Shown here in pieces: positions 24,389 to 37,036 of a DNA stretch of 64,000 nucleotides. The DNA comes from Solimonas fluminis (GTDB taxonomy: Bacteria > Pseudomonadota > Gammaproteobacteria > Nevskiales > Nevskiaceae): contig NZ_PSNW01000007.1 in the NCBI RefSeq assembly GCF_002930645.1, positions 155,303 to 219,302 of the forward strand. Direction: 5' to 3'. The notes below the pieces were generated by a model. It was not told the DNA's origin and made no database searches. It was given only the letters and a program-made list of their open reading frames with translations. The translations under genes were made by a program, and so were the position numbers. Positions within the stretch are counted from its first letter, which is position 1, and the number at the start of each line of letters is the position of its first letter.

Positions 24389-27300
24389 TCATGACTTTCC
24401 GGCAAGGACGCGCAGAGGGGCTTCGCCATGGCGCAGGAACAGCGCCGGCGTGACGAAGCTGTCGAGCAGCGTGTTGCTGATCAGGCCGCCGAACACGACC
24501 AGGGCCACGGGATGCAGGATCTCGCGCCCCGGCGTGCCGCCGGCGATGACCAGCGGCAGCAGCGACAGGGCCGCGATCAGCGCCGTCATCAGCACCGGAG
24601 CAAGGCGCTCCGCGGAACCGCGGACCACCAGCGCCTCGCCGAAGGACTCGCCTTCGTCGCGCGCCAGCCGGATGTAGTGGCTGATCTTGAGGATGGCGTT
24701 GCGGACGGCGATACCCGCCAGGGTGACGAAACCCACCAGGCTGGCCACCGACAGCGGCGTGGCGGTGATCGCCATCAGCAGCACGCCGCCCGCGCAGGCC
24801 AGCGGCACGTTGCCCAGCACGATCAGCGCCAGCCGCAGCGAGCGGTAGCGGCCGTGCAGCAGCACCAGCATGAACAGCAGCGACAGGCCCGCCAGCAGCA
24901 GCACGCGCTGCGCGGCACGGCGCTGCTCCTCGGCCTGTCCTTCGAAACGCAGTTCGTACCCGGGCGGCAGCGGCAGCGCCTTCAGGCGTTCGCGCGCGGC
25001 GGCGCCGGCCCGCTCGAACCCCCGGGCCGCGGGGAAGGCGGATACCGCGATGCGCCTGCGCGAGCCCTCGCGGCCGACCTGGTAGGCGCCCGGCTCCAGC
25101 TCCAGGGTCGCGATCCAGGACAACGGCACACGGCCTGCCGGCGATTCCAGCGGCAGCTCGCGCAGCGCCTCGACGCTGCGCTGCCGCTCGGGCAGGCGCA
25201 GCACCAGTTCATGGCGCCGGTCGCCGTCGACGAACTCCGACAGCGGCAGGCCCACGGTCAGGTTGCCGACCTGGCGCAGCACGGCCGCCGGCGAGAGGCC
25301 GTAGAGCGCGGCGGCCCGCGTATCGACGCGCAGGCGCGCCTGCGGCACCGCGTCCTGGCGCTCCAGCTGCACGTCCGCCAGGCCCGGCAGCTCCCGCAGG
25401 CTGGCCTGGACCTGCAGGCCCAGCCGCTGCAGCGTCGCCAGGTCGTCGCCGAAGACCTTCACCACCAGCGGCGCGCGCACGCCTGACATCAGGTGATCGA
25501 TGCGGTGCGAGATCGGCTGGCCGATGGCGATGTCGCCCGGCAGCACGGACAGGCGGCGGCGCAAGGCCGCCACCAGGTCGTCGCGCCGGGCATCCGCGGA
25601 CAGCGCCACGTCCAGTTCCGAGTAGTGCAGGCCCTCGGCATGCTCGTCGAGTTCGGCGCGGCCGGTGCGGCGGCCCACCGCTTCGACGCCCGGCAGCGGC
25701 AGGATCAGGCGTTCCGCCAGGCGCCCCAGCCGGTCGGACTCCTCCAGGGAGATGCCGGGCTGCAGCACCAGGTTGACGGTCAGCGTGCCCTCGTTGAACG
25801 GCGGCAGGAAGCTGCGCGGCAGCAGCAGGGCCGCGACGGCGGCGACCGCCAGCACCGCCAGCGTGATGGCCGTCACCGCGCGGGGATGCCGCAGGCTCCG
25901 CGCCAGCAGCAACGCGTAGCGCTCGCGCAGGCGTGACAGCCAGCGCCGCTCGCCGATCCGCCGCGGCGTGCCGCCGCGCAGCAGCAGGCTGCACAGCACC
26001 GGCGTCAGCGTCACCGCCACCAGCAGGCTGGCCAGGATCGCGGTGACATAGGCGATGCCCAGCGGCAGGAACAGCCGTCCTTCGATGCCGCCCAGCGCGA
26101 ACAGCGGCAGGAAGGACAGCACGATGATGAAGGTGGCGTAAAGGATGCCGGAGCGCACCTCGACCGTCGCGGCAAGGATCGTGGCCAAGGCGTCGCCGCC
26201 GCCGGTGCGCAGGCGCCGCATCACGTTCTCGACGCCGACCACGGCGTCGTCCACCAGTTCGCCCACGGCGATGGCGAGCCCGCCCAGGGTCATCGTGTTC
26301 ACCGACAGGCCCAGCGCGTGGAAGACCAGCACGGCCGACAGCATCGACAGCGGAATCGCCGCCAGCGCGATCAGGCTGGGCCGCAGGCCGGCGAAGAACG
26401 CCAGCAGCGTCGCCGCGACGATCACGCTGGCATGCAGCAGCGAGGCGCCGAGATTGTCCATGGAGCGACCGATGAAGTCGGCCTGGCGGAACAGGGCCGC
26501 GGCCTCGGTGCCGGGCGGCAGCCGCGGCGCCAGTTCCGCCAGGCGGCGTTCCACCGCGGCCGTGACGGCCACGGTGTCCGCGCCCGGATGCTTCTGCACC
26601 GCCAGGATCACCGCGGCCCGCCCGCCATAGCCGGCGGCGCCGCGCCGGATCGCGTGACCCTGGCCGATCTCCGCGACCTGGCCCAGGCGCAGCGGCGAAC
26701 CGCCACGCCAGTCCACCGCGACCTGCGCCAGTTCGCCGAAGTCCGCCGGCGCGGCGCGGCTCCCCACCGCGATCTGCTGGCCCTGGTCCTCGGCGTAGCC
26801 GCCGCCGGCCGCGCGGCCGTGCCCGCGCAGGGCCTGCTCGATCTGCTGCAGCGACACGCCCAGCGCCTGCAGGCGCTGCGGGTCGGGCCGCAGCTCGACC
26901 TGCCGCACATCGCCGCCGATCACGCTGACCTGCGCGACGCCCGGCACCCCGAGCAGCGCCGGCCGCAGCGTCCAGTCGGCCGCGTCGCGCAGGCCGGCGG
27001 CATCGTCCGTCCCCGGATCACGCCATTGCAGCGATAGCAGCAGGATCTCGCCCATCAGCGAGGTCATCGGCCCCAGCCGGGCCTTGAGGCCTTCCGGCAG
27101 CCGCGCGAGATCGAGTCGCTCCGCCACCAGCTGGCGGGCGCGGTAGGGGTCCATGTCCCAGCCGAATTCGGCATAGGCCAGCGCCAGGCCCGGGGCGGTG
27201 GTCGTGCGCAGGCGCTGCAGCCCGGGAATGCCCTGCAGGGCCGCCTCCAGCGGCACGGTGGCCAGGGTCTCTACGTCCTCGGTCGCCAGGCCGGCCGCCT

Positions 27301-27457
27301 CGACGTGCACGGTGACGGTCGGGCGGTTCAGTTCGGGCAGCACGTCCACCGGCAGGCGCTGCAGGCTGGCCAGTCCCGCGATCAGCAGGGCCAGCGAGAA
27401 CAGCAGCACCAGCGCCCGGTTGTGCAGGCTCCAGCGCAGGATGCCGGCGAAGCTCAA
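24389..27457 (-). CDS. CzcA/CusA family heavy-metal RND efflux pump
   Basis: A 1022-residue inner-membrane proton antiporter that expels metal ions. The first membrane helix (LHNRALVLLFSLALLIAGLA), the docking block LPVDVLPELNRPTVTVHVEA and the helix-4 block AIAVGELVDDAVVGVENVMR identify the HME-RND family. It starts at TTG 27457, which overlaps the stop of the preceding gene (TTGA) and follows GGAGG; this gives the usual length, and an ATG 25 codons upstream would overlap the neighbour by 79 bases. Metal specificity cannot be read from sequence; the MbnP/MbnH neighbours suggest copper. Its adaptors are encoded downstream, beyond the secreted protein. Confidence 0.9.
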   Translation of the reverse strand: MSFAGILRWSLHNRALVLLFSLALLIAGLASLQRLPVDVLPELNRPTVTVHVEAAGLATEDVETLATVPLEAALQGIPGLQRLRTTTAPGLALAYAEFGWDMDPYRARQLVAERLDLARLPEGLKARLGPMTSLMGEILLLSLQWRDPGTDDAAGLRDAADWTLRPALLGVPGVAQVSVIGGDVRQVELRPDPQRLQALGVSLQQIEQALRGHGRAAGGGYAEDQGQQIAVGSRAAPADFGELAQVAVDWRGGSPLRLGQVAEIGQGHAIRRGAAGYGGRAAVILAVQKHPGADTVAVTAAVERRLAELAPRLPPGTEAAALFRQADFIGRSMDNLGASLLHASVIVAATLLAFFAGLRPSLIALAAIPLSMLSAVLVFHALGLSVNTMTLGGLAIAVGELVDDAVVGVENVMRRLRTGGGDALATILAATVEVRSGILYATFIIVLSFLPLFALGGIEGRLFLPLGIAYVTAILASLLVAVTLTPVLCSLLLRGGTPRRIGERRWLSRLRERYALLLARSLRHPRAVTAITLAVLAVAAVAALLLPRSFLPPFNEGTLTVNLVLQPGISLEESDRLGRLAERLILPLPGVEAVGRRTGRAELDEHAEGLHYSELDVALSADARRDDLVAALRRRLSVLPGDIAIGQPISHRIDHLMSGVRAPLVVKVFGDDLATLQRLGLQVQASLRELPGLADVQLERQDAVPQARLRVDTRAAALYGLSPAAVLRQVGNLTVGLPLSEFVDGDRRHELVLRLPERQRSVEALRELPLESPAGRVPLSWIATLELEPGAYQVGREGSRRRIAVSAFPAARGFERAGAAARERLKALPLPPGYELRFEGQAEEQRRAAQRVLLLAGLSLLFMLVLLHGRYRSLRLALIVLGNVPLACAGGVLLMAITATPLSVASLVGFVTLAGIAVRNAILKISHYIRLARDEGESFGEALVVRGSAERLAPVLMTALIAALSLLPLVIAGGTPGREILHPVALVVFGGLISNTLLDSFVTPALFLRHGEAPLRVLAGKS

Positions 27458-27942
27458 GCCCGCCTCCGGCGGCGCCGCAGCAGGACGAGGCCCGCCGACA
27501 CCGCCAGCACCAGGGCCAGCGCCCAGGGCCACCGGGGGCGCGGTGCTCCCTCCCCCTGCAGCGCCGCGGGCGGCAGCTGCAGCGCGAAGCTCTCCTGCCA
27601 GCCCTCGCCGCGCAGCTGCAGCTGCAGCGATTCCTCCTCCGGCAGCAGGTCCAGCGGCAGGCGATAGATTCCCTCGCCCAGCGGCTGGGCCTCGATGCGG
27701 CGGTCCGCCACGGCCACCGCCACGGAAAGGTTCTCCAGCGGCGCATTGCTGGCGTAGTCGTCGGCATAGACCAGCAGCGCCTCGGCGCCCCGCGCCACGA
27801 CGCCCTCGATGCGCGCGCTGTGGAACTCCACCCGCGGCTCCAGCGCGGCGGCGGCTTCGGCCGCATCGCCATGCTCATGGCCCTCGTGGGCCTGGGCGAG
27901 GAAGGCCGATGCCAGCAGCAGGAGGGCGGCGACCCGCTTCAT
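27454..27942 (-). CDS. His-rich exported protein with C-terminal membrane anchor
   Basis: A 162-residue protein. A signal peptide (MKRVAALLLLASAFLAQA) is followed directly by HEGHEHGD, a likely metal-binding amino terminus of the kind seen in copper and nickel proteins. The middle is a beta-rich domain (AEALLVYADDYASNAPLENL), and the end is one membrane segment with a run of arginines. Short proteins like this often precede CzcA-like pumps. It overlaps mbnH and czcA by four bases each. Function is inferred from context only. Confidence 0.78.
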   Translation of the reverse strand: MKRVAALLLLASAFLAQAHEGHEHGDAAEAAAALEPRVEFHSARIEGVVARGAEALLVYADDYASNAPLENLSVAVAVADRRIEAQPLGEGIYRLPLDLLPEEESLQLQLRGEGWQESFALQLPPAALQGEGAPRPRWPWALALVLAVSAGLVLLRRRRRRA

Positions 27943-28963
27943 GGCAGGGGCTCCGCGTAGCGGGCATCCTGCAGGAAGGCTTCGTCCGTCAGCGTCTCGA
28001 GGAAGGCCACCAGCGCCTGCTGCTGCTCCGGCCCCAGCGCCAGGCCGCCGCGCAACGCGGGATCCAGCGCCGCCGAGTCGCGGATTCCCGAGGCATAGTG
28101 GCGCAGCACCTGCGACAGCGTGTCGAAGCGGCCGTCATGCATGTAGGGGGCCGTGACCGCGACGTTGCGCAGCGACGGCACCTTGAAGCGGCCACGCTCC
28201 GCGGCCTTGCCGCTGATGGCGCCGCGGCCGGCATCGGCACTGTCGGCGTCGAGTCCGTTGCCGCGGTAGCTGTAGTCGGTGAACAGCGGCTCCCGGTGGC
28301 AGGTGGCGCAGTGGCGGCGGAACAGCGCCAGCCCTTCCCGCTCCCGTGCCGACAGCTCGCCGCGATCGTAGCGCGAGTCTGCCGAGCGCAGCGTGCCGAT
28401 GAACTGGGTCAGCGCCAGCAGCACGCGGCGACTGTCGATCTCGCCGGGACCGAAAGCCGCCTCGAAGCGGCGGCGGTAGCCCGCATCGGCGCGCAGCTTC
28501 ACCAGCACGCCCTCCAGGGTCTCGCCCATTTCCACCGGATTGGCCAGGGGCGCCAGCGGCTGCAGTTCCAGGTTGTGGATCGCGCCATCCCACATCAGCG
28601 CCGGCTGCCAGGCGAGATTGAACAGCGCCGGCGCGTTGCGCGTGCCGTTGGCGCCGTGCAGGCCATGGCTGACGCGATGGTCCAGGTGCGCGAAGGCGGC
28701 GAACTGCTGGTGGCAGCTGGCGCAGGAAATGCTGCCGTCCAGCGACAGCCGCGGATCGTGGAACAGGCGCCGCCCCAGTTCAAAGCCGGAGGCAGTCACC
28801 GGGTTGCCGGAGAAGTCGTACTGCGGCGCCGGCCAGCCCGCGGGCACGGCGGCCCGAGGCGTGGGAAAGCTCTCGACGAAATCCGCCAGGCGCTGGCGCA
28901 GCACGCCGTTCGCGGCGAGCAGCAGGACCAGCAGCAGCGGCAGCAGGGCCAAGGCGCGGCGCC

Positions 28964-28967
<4 letters not shown>
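27939..28967 (-). CDS. mbnH: MbnH-type di-haem cytochrome c peroxidase/MauG family protein
   Basis: A 342-residue periplasmic protein with an N-terminal anchor and two haem motifs: CASCHQQ in the first half and CATCHRE in the second. The family includes MauG and MbnH, which oxidise tryptophans on partner proteins through a high-valent di-iron state. MbnH turns a tryptophan of MbnP to kynurenine. The MbnP partner is the next gene upstream, with an ATGA overlap, which is the signature MbnP/MbnH arrangement. Overlap with the downstream His-rich gene is also ATGA. A bacterial cytochrome c peroxidase is the alternative, but the pairing favours MbnH. Confidence 0.88.
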
Positions 28968-30864
<1,897 letters not shown>

Positions 30865-31001
30865 CCCTATGTGGCGGGGATCGCCACCCGTTCGCCGCAG
30901 GGGGCGTCGACGCATGCACGAATGCTGCAGATGCGGGCCGGAGGCAGCCAAGCGCGCCGGGCACGGAGCCGCCGGTACGGGGAGCCGCACGCCGGGACGC
31001 C

Positions 31002-31943
31002 TCAGGCCGGCCAGCGGCAGCCGTTGCAGTCCTCGGCCAGCGCCCAGAGCCGCGCGCCGAAAGCGGCGTCCAGCGCCAAAGGGTTCGGCCGCTGCAGCGC
31101 CGGCGGGCCTGCCATCTGCAGCCAGCCGGAAGGCCCCACCAGCGCCCCCGCCGGCAGGCCGGGCGCGCAGAGCGCCGCCAGGATCGAGTCGGCGGCCCGC
31201 TCGGCTTCCTGCCCGAAGCGCTGCTGCGTATAGGCAAAGAAATCGGCCGTGCCACGCTGCCACCAGCTGTCGCTGGCGTTGCGGCGGCGGTTCTGCCCCA
31301 GCTGCGTGCGGCAGACCCCGGGATGCGCCGCGACGCTGCTGACGCGGCTGCCCGTGGCGGCGAGGCGCCGCTGCAGCTCCACCGCGAAGGCCAGCGCCGC
31401 CAGCTTGCTCTGGCGGTAGGCATCGATCGGCCGGTAGCGGAGCCGCAGGAAGGGATCCTCGAAATCCATGCGCCCCTGGCTCTGCACCAGGCTGGTGACG
31501 GCCACCACGCGCCCGGCCTCGCTGCGTTCCAGCAGCGGCAGCAGTTGCAGCGTCAGGGCATGCGGGCCGATCAGGGCGATGGCCAGGCTCAGTTCCCAGC
31601 CCTGGGCGGTCTGCATGCGCTGCGACGGCGGATAGATGCCGGCATTGTTCAGCAGCAGGTCCAGGCGATCGCCGCGCGCCGCCACGGCCGCGGCCAGCGC
31701 CCGCACGCTGCCCATGTCGGAAAGATCGGCCGCCAGGAACTCCAGCTCCGCGCCCGGGTGGCGCGCGCGCAGCGTGGCCACGGCCTGTTCGCCGGCGGCC
31801 GCGTTGATGTCGGCCAGCAGCACACGGGCCCCCAGGCCCAGCAGGCGCGAGGCGCTGGCATAGCCCAGGCCGCCGGCAGCGCCGGTGACCAGGGCGCTGC
31901 GGCCGCGCAGCAGATCGGGTGTATCGGGAACGGGCAGCCTCAT
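31002..31943 (-). CDS. short-chain dehydrogenase/reductase at the end of the encapsulin operon
   Basis: A 313-residue SDR with a complete NAD(P) site (TGAAGGLG), the NNAG motif and the catalytic YRQSK preceded by VTSLV serine. The closest style is the WW-oxidoreductase/retinol-dehydrogenase group with a long C-terminal part (WQRGTADFFAYTQQ). It ends in a pair of cysteines, EDCNGCRWPA. It lies 95 bases after the cysteine desulfurase, likely in the same transcript. SDRs are not usual members of sulfur encapsulin loci, so its role there is unknown. Confidence 0.82.
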   Translation of the reverse strand: MRLPVPDTPDLLRGRSALVTGAAGGLGYASASRLLGLGARVLLADINAAAGEQAVATLRARHPGAELEFLAADLSDMGSVRALAAAVAARGDRLDLLLNNAGIYPPSQRMQTAQGWELSLAIALIGPHALTLQLLPLLERSEAGRVVAVTSLVQSQGRMDFEDPFLRLRYRPIDAYRQSKLAALAFAVELQRRLAATGSRVSSVAAHPGVCRTQLGQNRRRNASDSWWQRGTADFFAYTQQRFGQEAERAADSILAALCAPGLPAGALVGPSGWLQMAGPPALQRPNPLALDAAFGARLWALAEDCNGCRWPA

Positions 31944-32038
31944 GTCGCGGTCCGGTGAGGGGAACCGCGACAGTGTCGCCGGGGCGCCGGGCGCCCCACC
32001 TCGTCCGAAAGCGTGGCGCGGACGCCCCGCCCCGGCCT

Positions 32039-33947
<1,909 letters not shown>

Positions 33948-33973
<26 letters not shown>

Positions 33974-34874
33974 GGAACTTGTTCACTTCCACGTCATCCA
34001 GGATCGCCACCGCGTCGTCGGACAGCACCGCCAGCGAGCAGTACAGCGAGATCAGGTAGGAGGCGATCGCGAAGCGGTCGATGCCCATCAGGCGCACCGA
34101 CAGGCCGGGGCTCTGCTCGCCCGGCAGGCCGGGCTGGAACAGGCCGACCACGCCCTGGCGCTTCTCGCCCACGCGCAGCAGCAGGATCTTGCTCTTGCCG
34201 TCGGCCACCGGGACCTTGTCGGACGGGATCAGCGGGATGCCGCGCCAGGTCAGGAACTGGGCGCCGAACAGGCTCACGGTCGGCGGCGGGACGCCGCGGC
34301 GCGTGCACTCGCGGCCGAAGGCGGCGATCGCCAGCGGATGCGTCAGGAAGAAGGCCGGCTCCTTCCACACCTTGGTCAGCAGTTCGTCCAGGTCGTCCGG
34401 CGTCGGGGCGCCGGTCAGCGGGAAGATGCGCTGGCTCTCCGCGACGTTGGCGATCAGGCCATAGTCCGGGTTGTTGATCAGCTCGCTCTCCTGGTGCTCC
34501 TTGATCGTCTCGATCGTGAGGCGCAGCTGTTCCTTGATCTGGTCGTGCGGGCTCGAATAGAGGTCCGAGACACGGGTGTTGATGTTGAGCTTGGTGGTCT
34601 GCGCGTTGAGGAAGTACTCGCGCGGATTCGGATCGTAGTCGACGAAGGAATCCGGCAGCTCGCCCGATTCCTTGGCGGTGCAGGCCGTGCGCACGTCGGC
34701 GGGGTTGGCCACCTTGTTGACGCGGTAGATGCCGGCTTCCACCGGCAGCCACTGCAGCAGGTGCACCAGCCAGCGCGGCGTGATGATGGAATACTGGGCC
34801 GGCGTCTTGGTGGCATTGGCCAACTGGCGCGCGGCATTGTCGCCCAGAGTCTGCGGGGCCGTGTACTCAGCCAT
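33948..34874 (-). CDS. family 2A encapsulin nanocompartment shell protein
   Basis: A 308-residue HK97-fold shell protein of the SrpI type, 60 copies of which form a ~24 nm capsid. The N-terminus MAEYTAPQTLGDNAARQLAN and the blocks ITPRWLVHLLQWLPVEAGIY, NAQTTKLNINTRVSDLYSSP and YGLIANVAESQRIFPLTGAP match family 2A; it lacks the inserted cyclic-nucleotide domain of family 2B. The start at 34874 has AGGAG 8 bases upstream; the GTG at 34883 is unlikely. The cargo gene overlaps its end. The operon also holds serine acetyltransferase and rhodanese, as in other sulfur encapsulin loci. Confidence 0.96.
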
Positions 34875-34936
34875 GGGGGTCACTCCTGTGAAGCGTTCTG
34901 GAATAAGCTCAGATTCGCCGGTTATGAACCCGGCTT

Positions 34937-35212
34937 CTACAGGCTATCGCCGCCATTGAGCTGCGCCTCGTAGGCGCGCGGCGGTTGCAGTACCGCATGT
35001 TCGCTGGGTTCGATCAGCGCGGAGATCGAAGATCCCAGTGCCAGCGCCAGCTTGTGGATGGTGGCCAGCGACGGGCTGACCACGCCGCGCTCGATCTCGC
35101 CGAGGTAGCTGCGGTTGAGGTCGGCGGCTTCCGCCAGACGCTCCTGCGACCAGGCGTTGCGCTTGCGCGCGGCGCGGATGACCTGGCCGAACTGCGTTTC
35201 CAGACTGCTCAT
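34937..35212 (-). CDS. XRE family transcriptional regulator (small, single HTH)
   Basis: A 91-residue protein that is almost only an XRE helix-turn-helix: SQERLAEAADLNRSYLGEIE is the recognition core. The C-terminal ~25 residues (SEHAVLQPPRAYEAQLNGGD) have no known domain. It is embedded in the encapsulin operon between serine acetyltransferase and shell, so it probably regulates the operon itself or senses its product. The operon position is unusual and the target is not known. Confidence 0.85.
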   Translation of the reverse strand: MSSLETQFGQVIRAARKRNAWSQERLAEAADLNRSYLGEIERGVVSPSLATIHKLALALGSSISALIEPSEHAVLQPPRAYEAQLNGGDSL

Positions 35213-35231
35213 TGCTCTTTCCCTGTCTGTC

Positions 35232-36197
35232 TCAACCGGCTGATGCCGATTCCTGTCGTGAACTTTCCTGCTGTGACCGGGCCTGGGTGACCTGGCTGCC
35301 CGGCGGGACGCTGCGGGTCAGCCAGACGTTGCCCCCGATGCTGGAGCCGCGGCCGATGGTGATGCGCCCGAGGATCGTGGCGCCGGCGTAGATCACCACG
35401 TCGTCCTCCACCACCGGGTGGCGCGGCGCCCCCTTCTGCAGGCTGCCGTCCTCCTCGGTCTCGAAGCGCTTGGCGCCGAGGGTCACGGCCTGGTAGAGGC
35501 GCACGCGATCGCCGATGACGGCGGTCTCGCCGATCACCACGCCGGTGCCATGGTCGATGAAGAAGCTGTTGCCGACCTGCGCGCCGGGATGGATGTCGAT
35601 GCCGGTCTCGGAATGGGCGACCTCGGCCAGGATGCGCGCGAGCAGCGGCACGCCGAGCCGGTAGAGCTGGTGCGCGAGGCGGTGATGGATGATCGCCAGG
35701 ATGCCGGGATAGCAGAGCAGCACCTCGTCGACGCTGCGTGCCGCCGGATCGCCGCGGTAGGCCGCCTCGACGTCGGAGTCCAGCAGGCCGCGCAGCCCGG
35801 GCAGCGCGGCGGCGAACTCGCGCACGATCGTCACCGCCTTCTGCTCCACGTCGGCGGTGCCGAGCTGCTGGTGCCGGGCGGTGTAGGTCAGCTCCAGCCG
35901 CACCTGGTCCAGCAGGCCGTTGAGGGCCGCGTCCAACGTGTGGCCGACATAGAAATCCTCGCTCTCCTGGCGCAGGTCCGCCGGCCCCAGGCGCATCGGG
36001 AACAGCGCGCCGCGCAGGCCGTCGGCGATGGCCTTGAGCGCATCCCGCGAGGGGAATTCACGGCCGCCGTACTCGCGGTTGCGCTGCCGGGCCTCGCGCC
36101 AGCGGCGCCGCGCCTCGTGCAGCTCGGCGACGATGCGCTCCAGGTCCCAGTGCTGCGCAGGCGCATGCGGCGCCACGACCAGGTCATGCCGGCTCAT
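35232..36197 (-). CDS. cysE: serine O-acetyltransferase (EpsC/CysE type)
   Basis: A 321-residue enzyme that makes O-acetylserine, the acceptor for sulfide in cysteine synthesis. The C-terminal half is a left-handed parallel beta-helix of hexapeptide repeats, with the catalytic segment IDIHPGAQVGNSFFIDHGTG and VVIYAGATILGRITIGRGSS. The N-terminal half (HDLVVAPHAPAQHWDLERIV) is longer than in E. coli CysE, as in EpsC-type enzymes. GGGGGACAGG lies before ATG 36197. Its product is both substrate for cysteine synthase and a source of the CysB inducer, linking the operon to the cysB gene. Confidence 0.93.
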   Translation of the reverse strand: MSRHDLVVAPHAPAQHWDLERIVAELHEARRRWREARQRNREYGGREFPSRDALKAIADGLRGALFPMRLGPADLRQESEDFYVGHTLDAALNGLLDQVRLELTYTARHQQLGTADVEQKAVTIVREFAAALPGLRGLLDSDVEAAYRGDPAARSVDEVLLCYPGILAIIHHRLAHQLYRLGVPLLARILAEVAHSETGIDIHPGAQVGNSFFIDHGTGVVIGETAVIGDRVRLYQAVTLGAKRFETEEDGSLQKGAPRHPVVEDDVVIYAGATILGRITIGRGSSIGGNVWLTRSVPPGSQVTQARSQQESSRQESASAG

Positions 36198-36247
36198 ACC
36201 TGTCCCCCGCTGGCATTGCCATCGTCTTCCCCCGGACCCGCGAGGCC

Positions 36248-36757
36248 TCAGTCCTGGATCCAGGGCAGGTCGTGCGAGCGCCAGCCGCCACGCTGGCCGC
36301 GGCGGTTGTGCTCGTCGATCTCGCCCTCGAAGCCTTCGAGCACGTTGAAGACGCTGGTGAAGCCCGCCTTGGTCGCCGCTTCCGCCGCCAGCACCGAGCG
36401 GCGGCCGCTGCGGCACAGCAGCAGCAGCACCGCGCCCTTCGGCGCCTTGGCCTCCAGCTCGCGCACGAAGCGCGGATTGCGGATCAGCGAGGTGCCGGTG
36501 GCCCAGGCCACGTGCAGGCTGCCCGGCACGTGGCCGACGAACTTGCGCTCCTCCGCGGTGCGCACATCCACCAGCACCGCCAGCCCGGAGGAGTAAAGCT
36601 CCCAGGCTTCGGCCGGCGTCACGCCGCCGGCATAGTTCAGTCCGGCCGACTGCGCCTGGCCGCGCGCCGCCACCAGCGTGGGGTGCGTGGGATCGCCGAC
36701 CACGACGGGCGGGATCGCGGCGGTGGCGGCGGGCTGGGGACGGATCACGGCGGACAT
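36248..36757 (-). CDS. rhodanese-like sulfurtransferase, first gene of the encapsulin operon
   Basis: A 169-residue single-domain rhodanese with the active-site loop CRSGRRS that carries persulfide, and the structural block LVDVRTAEERKFVGHVPGSL. It moves sulfane sulfur between donors and acceptors such as thiosulfate or persulfides. A ~45-residue N-terminal extension has no assigned domain. The start at 36757 has AGAGAGG 7 bases upstream. It heads a six-gene run ending with the SDR, divergent from the FadL/YeeE operon, which handles sulfur uptake. Confidence 0.92.
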   Translation of the reverse strand: MSAVIRPQPAATAAIPPVVVGDPTHPTLVAARGQAQSAGLNYAGGVTPAEAWELYSSGLAVLVDVRTAEERKFVGHVPGSLHVAWATGTSLIRNPRFVRELEAKAPKGAVLLLLCRSGRRSVLAAEAATKAGFTSVFNVLEGFEGEIDEHNRRGQRGGWRSHDLPWIQD

Positions 36758-36863
36758 GGGATGACCTCTCTGCTTGGGCGGTCCCATTCGGGACTGGTTG
36801 AACGCCATCCTAGACGGCCGCCACGCAATCTCTAACTAATATAAATTCAGGTCTAAATTCCTT

Positions 36864-36999
36864 TGCGTTATATAAAAGCGGCGATCCTCCGCACGCCTGG
36901 CGATCCGGCGCTTGCCGGCTTTCGCCGCCATGACCAGGGCCTGCGGCATATAAATATCAGCCGATATTCTTTTACATCAGGGTTTCCCCCGAATACCTT
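36864..36999. promoter_or_regulatory. divergent control region of the sulfur operons, candidate CysB sites
   Basis: CGTTATATAAAAG at 36866-36878 repeats the CGTTATATATCAAAAG near cysB, and ATATTCTTTT at 36964-36973 repeats the same decamer. The second abuts a plus-strand promoter: -35 TTTACA (36971-36976), 17-base spacer and -10 TACCTT (36994-36999). The region lies between the rhodanese and FadL starts and so could control both the storage and the uptake operons. Confidence 0.5.
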
Positions 37000-37036
37000 G
37001 CCCGCACAACTATCGTCAGGCCCGGGGTATTCAAGA

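Noticed and set aside
27455-27532. ATG at 27532 as the czcA start
   Set aside because: It would overlap the His-rich gene by 79 bases and add a Gly/Pro/Ala stretch absent from the family; the TTG with GGAGG fits.
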